From: Ghiorsea sp.
GTDB lineage: Bacteria; Pseudomonadota; Zetaproteobacteria; Mariprofundales; Mariprofundaceae
Direction of reading: 5' to 3'
DNA: 19,023 nucleotides
Assembly (NCBI GenBank): GCA_027019685.1
Contig: JALUWH010000050.1
Location: 1 to 19,023 of the forward strand
Shown here: positions 15,804 through 19,023 of the stretch, one piece after another
Position numbering within the stretch: position 1 is the stretch's first letter
Layout: each line of letters opens with the position of its first letter
Notes under the pieces: generated by a model
Seen by the model: only the letters and a program-made list of their open reading frames with translations
Told to the model about the DNA's origin: nothing
Databases searched by the model: none
Position numbers and translations under genes: made by a program

Positions 15804-16142
15804 CTACAGTTGACTTGGCCCTTGATGATAAATCAAATCTTCCACAGGTTCACCGCCCACCAAATGCTGCGCAATAATCCTATCCAGATTTTCATTGGTC
15901 ACATTGTAATACCATACGCCATCAGGCTGAATCGCCAGCAATGGGCCACCTTTGCAAGTGCCAAAACACGTCGCACGACTACGCTTCACCCTTAAATCGC
16001 CTTTATTCAAACCTGCTTCTTTAAATTTCTCGCCCAAGGTATCATAAAGCTCTTGCCCACCGCCTTCTGTGCAACGTGGTCCCACACAAACAATCATATG
16101 CCTGCGATAATCCATCATTTTTGGTTTAATCACTTCACTCAT
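15804..16142 (-). CDS. Thioredoxin-like [2Fe-2S] ferredoxin
   Basis: This 112-residue protein is a small thioredoxin-fold ferredoxin of the Shethna/NuoE-like type. Four cysteines are placed to bind one [2Fe-2S] cluster: Cys19 and Cys24 in MIVCVGPRCTEGGG, and Cys59 and Cys63 in ATCFGTCKGGPLL. The LAIQPDGVWYYNVT strand and the C-terminal GGEPVEDLI also match the family, in which the second cysteine pair is followed by GGP and a Tyr-rich strand. The ATG is preceded by AAGGAA. It is the last recognisable gene on the minus-strand cobalamin run. Such ferredoxins are often found with tetrapyrrole or cobalamin genes, where they probably supply electrons; the specific acceptor is not known. Confidence 0.88.
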   Translation of the reverse strand: MSEVIKPKMMDYRRHMIVCVGPRCTEGGGQELYDTLGEKFKEAGLNKGDLRVKRSRATCFGTCKGGPLLAIQPDGVWYYNVTNENLDRIIAQHLVGGEPVEDLIYHQGPSQL

Positions 16143-16161
16143 ATTTATTCCTTTTATCTAT

Positions 16162-16200
16162 ACTCCTTCTCCCTTTGAAGGGAGAAGGTTGGGATGAGGG
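16162..16200. repeat. REP-like palindromic repeat, copy 1
   Basis: A perfect 11-bp stem (ccttctccctt at 16165-16175 against aagggagaagg at 16178-16188) with a 2-base centre is followed by ttgggatgaggg. The same design occurs at 18420-18458 and, inverted, at 18501-18538. This copy lies between the ferredoxin start and the cobJ 3'-end remnant, in non-coding sequence. On RNA it would form a strong hairpin but lacks a U-run, so a terminator role is not supported. Confidence 0.85.
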
Positions 16201-16203
16201 TTG

Positions 16204-16266
16204 TTACTTCAAAGACATCCAAGTCTTTTCAAATGCGGCCAGTACATCTGCACTAAAATCATATCT
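16204..16266 (-). pseudogene. Remnant second copy of the cobJ 3' end
   Basis: Directly after the HNH stop, and in the same frame, the minus strand reads DFSADVLAAFEKTWMSLK and then TAA (16204-16206). This matches the genuine CobJ C-terminus DFSVDALAAFEKTWKDIL at 12 of 18 positions. At the DNA level 16218-16262 and 17111-17155 agree at 37 of 45 bases, and most differences fall at third codon positions. It has no start codon or ribosome binding site of its own. The simplest reading is the displaced or duplicated end of cobJ left when the HNH gene arrived. Confidence 0.8.
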
Positions 16267-17155
16267 TCAACTATCCTTTATATCCAACAATCTGTTAATG
16301 ATAGTAATATACCGTGTTGCGACATCAGCTACATCCCGATATGCCATCTCAAGAAGCTCCGCCACATGCTCATCATCGAGAGGTTCATAGCCTTTACTTC
16401 CCATATAAGCTTCTATTTTTTGAATTTTAGTTTCATCTGTACCAAGAAACTCTCGAAAATCTTTTGTTGCCTTCTTACTGTTACACTCATGGCACGAAGG
16501 AATTAAGTTTCCCAGTCTGTGCTCTCCCATCATTTGTTTATTAATCGGAACTGCATGATCCACTTCTAATTTCTTTTCTTCTCCACAGTATGCACATTTA
16601 TGTGAAAAGTATTTTTTTGTGTCACCCCAGTCCTTCTCTGAAAAGTTCTCATGTCCTAAATTACTAAGAATATTTCGAACAACTAAATTTTGAGCATTCC
16701 CTATCGCGATATTCTTATATCGAGAACTCTTTCTTGGGTTAGCTTCTTGTTTGTACTTAGTTACGCTTTCTTCAATCGATAACGCTTCATTACTAAATTC
16801 TTCTTTATTTACAATACCTTTAGTTACTAAATATTGGGCAAAATAAGGCTTATGTCTCACATACCAATCATTGCATACACGCACTACTTTACCTTGAACA
16901 TCGAACTCTTGCGTCCAATAGCGGCAAGACTGATTAGTTTCGATTTTCGAAGCTTCCTGACAAAAAGGGTAAGCTGTCAAATGAAAAGTACCTGAGGAAT
17001 AGGTATGGGACATCAAACGGTTAAGTTCTTCAGCATCAACCTTTTCGCAATACTCAAATATTTTGGGTAAAAACTGCCTTACTAGCTGGCCTATTTTCAT
17101 AAAATATCCTTCCAAGTCTTTTCAAACGCAGCAAGCGCATCCACGCTAAAATCAT
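16263..17155 (-). mobile_element. Putative HNH-carrying insertion unit at the cobJ 3' end
   Basis: The unit consists of one cobJ 3'-end copy (17111-17155) plus the HNH gene, bounded on the other side by the second 3'-end copy (16218-16262). The inside is visibly more AT-rich than cobJ. There are no inverted terminal repeats, no transposase or integrase, and the flanking direct repeats are coding and diverged, so this is not an ordinary transposon. It is best described as a possible free-standing homing-endonuclease-type element. Boundaries are inferred from the repeats. Confidence 0.5.
16267..17100 (-). CDS. HNH endonuclease
   Basis: This 277-residue protein has a zinc-ribbon HNH nuclease domain at about 165-215: Cys169-x2-Cys172, the metal/catalytic LEVDHAVPI with His182, GNLIPS with Asn198, and Cys203-x2-Cys206 followed by NSKKA. 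The N-terminal part (about 1-95) contains YSSGTFHL, then YP, then RYW and a VCNDWYVRHKP block. This resembles a domain I associate with restriction-type nucleases, perhaps for DNA recognition; that is by pattern only. ATG 17100 overlaps the cobJ TGA as ATGA, so translation would be coupled to cobJ. A start at 17115 is possible but less likely. The gene is more AT-rich than its neighbours and interrupts a cobalamin operon, which suggests transfer. No DNA methyltransferase partner is nearby, so a classical restriction-modification role is not supported. Confidence 0.85.
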   Translation of the reverse strand: MKIGQLVRQFLPKIFEYCEKVDAEELNRLMSHTYSSGTFHLTAYPFCQEASKIETNQSCRYWTQEFDVQGKVVRVCNDWYVRHKPYFAQYLVTKGIVNKEEFSNEALSIEESVTKYKQEANPRKSSRYKNIAIGNAQNLVVRNILSNLGHENFSEKDWGDTKKYFSHKCAYCGEEKKLEVDHAVPINKQMMGEHRLGNLIPSCHECNSKKATKDFREFLGTDETKIQKIEAYMGSKGYEPLDDEHVAELLEMAYRDVADVATRYITIINRLLDIKDS

Positions 17156-18497
17156 CACCATCTTTTACCAACAACACGCGGAACACCATATCACCAGCTT
17201 CATTGACAAAATGAGCGCCCAGCGATTTTTCACCACGTTTGGCAAGGTAAGCATGATGCACATTCGCCCAATTCACATGCACATGGAAAGTATCCGTGAC
17301 CACATTCAGCCAATCGCCTTTCATTTCTAACTGCTCGCCAGTAAGCAAACATTCCGTCACAGCCCCAGCAGGCGAACGAACCACCGCACGCAATTTCCCC
17401 CATGTTGCCAAATCTTGAATAATGCTTTCTAAATGTTTATCCGCGCGCACAGCGGCATAGCCGCCAGCAGGCTCATCATCGCTTGCCCCTGCTACAGCTT
17501 CTAAAATTTCACCCACAGGCGCATTAAAATGCGCTGCAATCTTCTCCCATGGTTTGTGATTACCATCTTCAAGCCATTGACGCACGCAACCATGCCAGCC
17601 TTCCAAACCCATTGTCAGAGAGCGCCCTGCTTTTTCGCCATCTTTGGCATCGCCTGTTAAATCATCATATTTATTGGCATAACCACGTGGCGTAATCATC
17701 AAACCTTCTTGTATATAAGTGGATGAGTTGCCGATGAGCACGGTGGTCAACATACCGATTTCTTTGTCTGCCATTTCATCCAAAGTGGTCATTTGAATAT
17801 CTTGGCGGCGGCGGTATGCCGATTTTACAATCGCCACGGGTGTTTTGGGGTCACGGTATTGCAATAAGATGCGCTGCGCTTCCACGATTTGCTGGGTGCG
17901 TCTGCCCGACTTTGGATTGTATAAGCCAATCACAAAATCCGATACGCCCACAGCATCAATACGCTTGCGAATGGTTGTCCAAGGGGTGAGTAAATCAGAT
18001 AATGAAATCGAACAGAAATCATGGGTTAATGGTGCGCCCACCAATGACGCGCAAGCATTCAATGCTGTTGCGCCCGTAACCACTTCCACTTGAATATCTG
18101 AATCTGGTGTCCAACCATGTTGAAACAACACTTCATACGTTGGTCCCGCCATACCATACACGCCCACATCACCCGATGAAATCAATGCCACAGTCTTGCC
18201 TTGTTTGGCAGCCTCATAGGCCTCTACACAGCGGTCTATTTCTTCGGTCATACCTTTGCGAATCACTTCTTTTCCATCAAGTAAATCACGAACTAATTTG
18301 ATGTAAGTGGTATAACCAATCACCACATCAGCTTCTTCAATCGCTGCGCGCGCGCGAAATGTCATTTGCTCTTGTCCACCAGGGCCAAAACCAACAAGCA
18401 AAATTTTCCCCGACTTGTGCTCCCTCTCCTTCTTGGAGGGAGAGGGTTGGGGTGAGGGAGTTCCCTCTAAGTATTCGTTATTTGTATTCTCGTTCAT
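17097..18497 (-). CDS. cobJ: Precorrin-3B / cobalt-factor III C17-methyltransferase fused to a HutX/ChuX-like domain
   Basis: Residues 31-275 are a CobJ/CbiH methylase, which adds the C17 methyl group and contracts the corrin ring using S-adenosylmethionine. Seen motifs are the SAM-loop LLVGFGPGG, ALISSGDVGVYGMAG near 105-118, VTGATALNACASLVGAPL, and IGLYNPKSGRR. With CbiG alongside, the anaerobic CbiH role is likely. Residues from about 302 to 464 do not belong to the usual enzyme and resemble the haem-utilisation HutX/ChuX fold: IAAHFNAPVGEILEAVAG, IIQDLATWGKLRAVV, FHVHVNWANVHHAYL, GAHFVNEAGDMVFRVLL. Residues 14-26 (PSPQPSPSKKERE) are encoded by a palindromic repeat. ATG 18497 overlaps the cobE stop (TGATG). 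The last 18 residues are duplicated downstream of the HNH gene. The fused domain is an inference by pattern; the methylase is certain. Confidence 0.93.
   Translation of the reverse strand: MNENTNNEYLEGTPSPQPSPSKKEREHKSGKILLVGFGPGGQEQMTFRARAAIEEADVVIGYTTYIKLVRDLLDGKEVIRKGMTEEIDRCVEAYEAAKQGKTVALISSGDVGVYGMAGPTYEVLFQHGWTPDSDIQVEVVTGATALNACASLVGAPLTHDFCSISLSDLLTPWTTIRKRIDAVGVSDFVIGLYNPKSGRRTQQIVEAQRILLQYRDPKTPVAIVKSAYRRRQDIQMTTLDEMADKEIGMLTTVLIGNSSTYIQEGLMITPRGYANKYDDLTGDAKDGEKAGRSLTMGLEGWHGCVRQWLEDGNHKPWEKIAAHFNAPVGEILEAVAGASDDEPAGGYAAVRADKHLESIIQDLATWGKLRAVVRSPAGAVTECLLTGEQLEMKGDWLNVVTDTFHVHVNWANVHHAYLAKRGEKSLGAHFVNEAGDMVFRVLLVKDGDDFSVDALAAFEKTWKDIL
18420..18458. repeat. REP-like palindromic repeat, copy 2, inside the cobJ coding region
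   Basis: The arms ccctctcc and ggagaggg enclose a short centre and are followed by ttggggtgaggg, as in copy 1. On the minus strand the repeat is read in frame as CobJ residues 14-26. It is inverted relative to copy 3, about 40 bases away, so the two form a REPIN-like pair. Confidence 0.85.
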
Positions 18498-18928
18498 CAA
18501 CCCTCACCTTTATCCTCTCCCTTCAAAGGGAGAGGAGATATTACCTTGCAGATGGACACCGTGGCATTTTTACCGTCGTGTCCTCTGTATTTATATTTTT
18601 CTACAATCAAATCTTCTTTGTTGCTACCTGCTCGCAAAATTGCCGCAGCTTCACCCACAGACGGCGTACCCACATATTTCATCACCACTTCTGATGGGTT
18701 AGGCACATCCACTTTCGCCAACTCACTGGCTGCATACCATGTACAATCCCAGCCAAATTGTTTACACACAGATAATAAGCCTATTTCATCCGACTTCTTA
18801 TCAATCGATGCCGCGGCAACAACATCATCCGTGCTTAAACCAACAGATGCCAAGGCATCCACGATGGCTGTACGAATCGTTTCCTCAGGTGTTCCTCTAT
18901 CGCAGCCTAAGCCGAGAATGACTTTCAC
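18497..18928 (-). CDS. CobE / CbiG C-terminal domain protein
   Basis: The 143-residue protein is the CbiG_C/CobE domain of cobalamin synthesis. It has the start VILGLGCDRGTPEETI, a central SIDKKSDEIGLL and the YVGTPSVGEAAAIL loop. In many anaerobic pathways this domain is the C-terminal third of CbiG, which opens the ring lactone of cobalt-precorrin-5A. Here it is a separate gene whose GTG start (18928) overlaps the TGA of the preceding cbiG fragment as GTGA. The last 13 residues (131-143, SPLPLKGEDKGEG) come from a palindromic repeat and are probably dispensable. The stop overlaps the cobJ ATG as TGATG. Coupled translation along cbiG-cobE-cobJ is likely. Confidence 0.88.
   Translation of the reverse strand: MKVILGLGCDRGTPEETIRTAIVDALASVGLSTDDVVAAASIDKKSDEIGLLSVCKQFGWDCTWYAASELAKVDVPNPSEVVMKYVGTPSVGEAAAILRAGSNKEDLIVEKYKYRGHDGKNATVSICKVISPLPLKGEDKGEG
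18501..18538. repeat. REP-like palindromic repeat, copy 3, at the cobE-cobJ junction
   Basis: A perfect 11-bp stem (tcctctccctt at 18513-18523 against aagggagagga at 18526-18536) is preceded by ccctcacctttat, the inverse of the tail in copies 1 and 2. On the minus strand it encodes the last 13 residues of CobE. Its tail AAGGTGAG (18510-18503) serves as the ribosome binding site for cobJ ATG 18497. Confidence 0.85.
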
Positions 18929-19023
18929 GGGCGATACACCACCAATTTCTCATGTAATTCATCCCAAATATGTTCAGGAAGCTCTCGATGTGTTACCCAT
19001 AAGATGGCGGCAAATTGATTCAC
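18925..19023 (-). CDS. cbiG: CbiG N-terminal/central part, C-terminal end (partial)
   Basis: The minus strand from the window edge reads 32 codons, ending ELHEKLVVYRP and TGA (18927-18925). In full-length CbiG proteins a segment like VVYRP or LVLRP directly precedes the V-GLGC-RGT start of the C-terminal domain, and here the next gene begins KVILGLGCDRGT. The fragment is therefore the end of the CbiG N-terminal/central portion. The upstream part is outside the window. The call depends on this linker pattern and on position. Confidence 0.65.
   Translation of the reverse strand: MNQFAAILWVTHRELPEHIWDELHEKLVVYRP

Noticed and set aside
15783..15806. Palindrome agaggcctct between the convergent kinase and ferredoxin genes as a bidirectional terminator
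   Set aside because: The 10-base palindrome has no loop and no flanking T-run, so it would not make an intrinsic terminator.
16267..17100. HNH gene as part of a group I/II intron or an intein
   Set aside because: The cobJ frame is complete upstream and is not resumed across the insert. No intron ends or splicing motifs were seen, and the nuclease has its own start codon.
16267..18497. HNH protein plus neighbouring SAM-dependent methyltransferase as a restriction-modification system
   Set aside because: The methyltransferase is a tetrapyrrole methylase (CobJ), not a DNA methylase, so it could not protect DNA.
16162..18538. CRISPR array from the repeated palindromes
   Set aside because: The three copies are unevenly spaced, differ in orientation and contain or border genes, so they are REP-like repeats and not an array.

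Overview
The window (about 19 kb, moderately AT-rich by eye) comes from a Gram-negative bacterium. The evidence is a LolA lipoprotein carrier, a FadL-type outer-membrane protein, and a nusA-ylxR-infB-rbfA-nrnA-truB order that runs on into pyrE, an RNase J, ftsK, lolA and rarA. A proteobacterium with RNase J and an early-cobalt (CbiG-type) cobalamin pathway fits a zetaproteobacterium (Mariprofundus/Ghiorsea-like), but that placement is a low-confidence inference made without any search.

Region 1 (1-15782, + strand) is a tight run of co-directional genes: the nusA 3' end, a ylxR-ylxQ fusion, infB, rbfA, nrnA, truB, a cyclophilin, pyrE, rnj, ftsK, lolA, a fadL-like gene, rarA, crcB and an orphan membrane histidine kinase. 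Most junctions are start/stop overlaps (ATGA, GTGA) or gaps of a few bases, so much of it is probably co-transcribed and translationally coupled. It covers transcription elongation and translation initiation (NusA, IF2, RbfA), tRNA modification (TruB), RNA and nanoRNA turnover (RNase J, NrnA), pyrimidine synthesis, chromosome segregation, envelope biogenesis and replication-stress handling.

Region 2 (15804-19023, - strand) is a cobalamin operon fragment. In transcription order it holds the end of cbiG, cobE (the CbiG C-terminal domain as a separate gene), cobJ/cbiH with a C-terminal HutX/ChuX-like domain, an HNH endonuclease gene, a degenerate second copy of the cobJ 3' end, and a thioredoxin-fold [2Fe-2S] ferredoxin gene. 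This region looks dynamic. The HNH gene lies exactly between two diverged copies of the cobJ 3' end. Three copies of a roughly 40-bp palindromic REP-like repeat occur. Two of them, in inverted orientation, supply the stop of cobE, the ribosome binding site of cobJ and the N-terminal extension of CobJ. cbiG is split at a GTGA overlap.

The strongest candidate for something undescribed is the HNH unit at the cobJ 3' end. It looks like a free-standing homing-type element that replaced the host gene's last codons and left the displaced ones behind as a remnant. The second candidate is the CobJ-HutX tetrapyrrole-handling fusion. No gene-free stretch longer than 300 bases exists in the window. I saw no tRNA, rRNA or CRISPR array, and no convincing intrinsic terminator.
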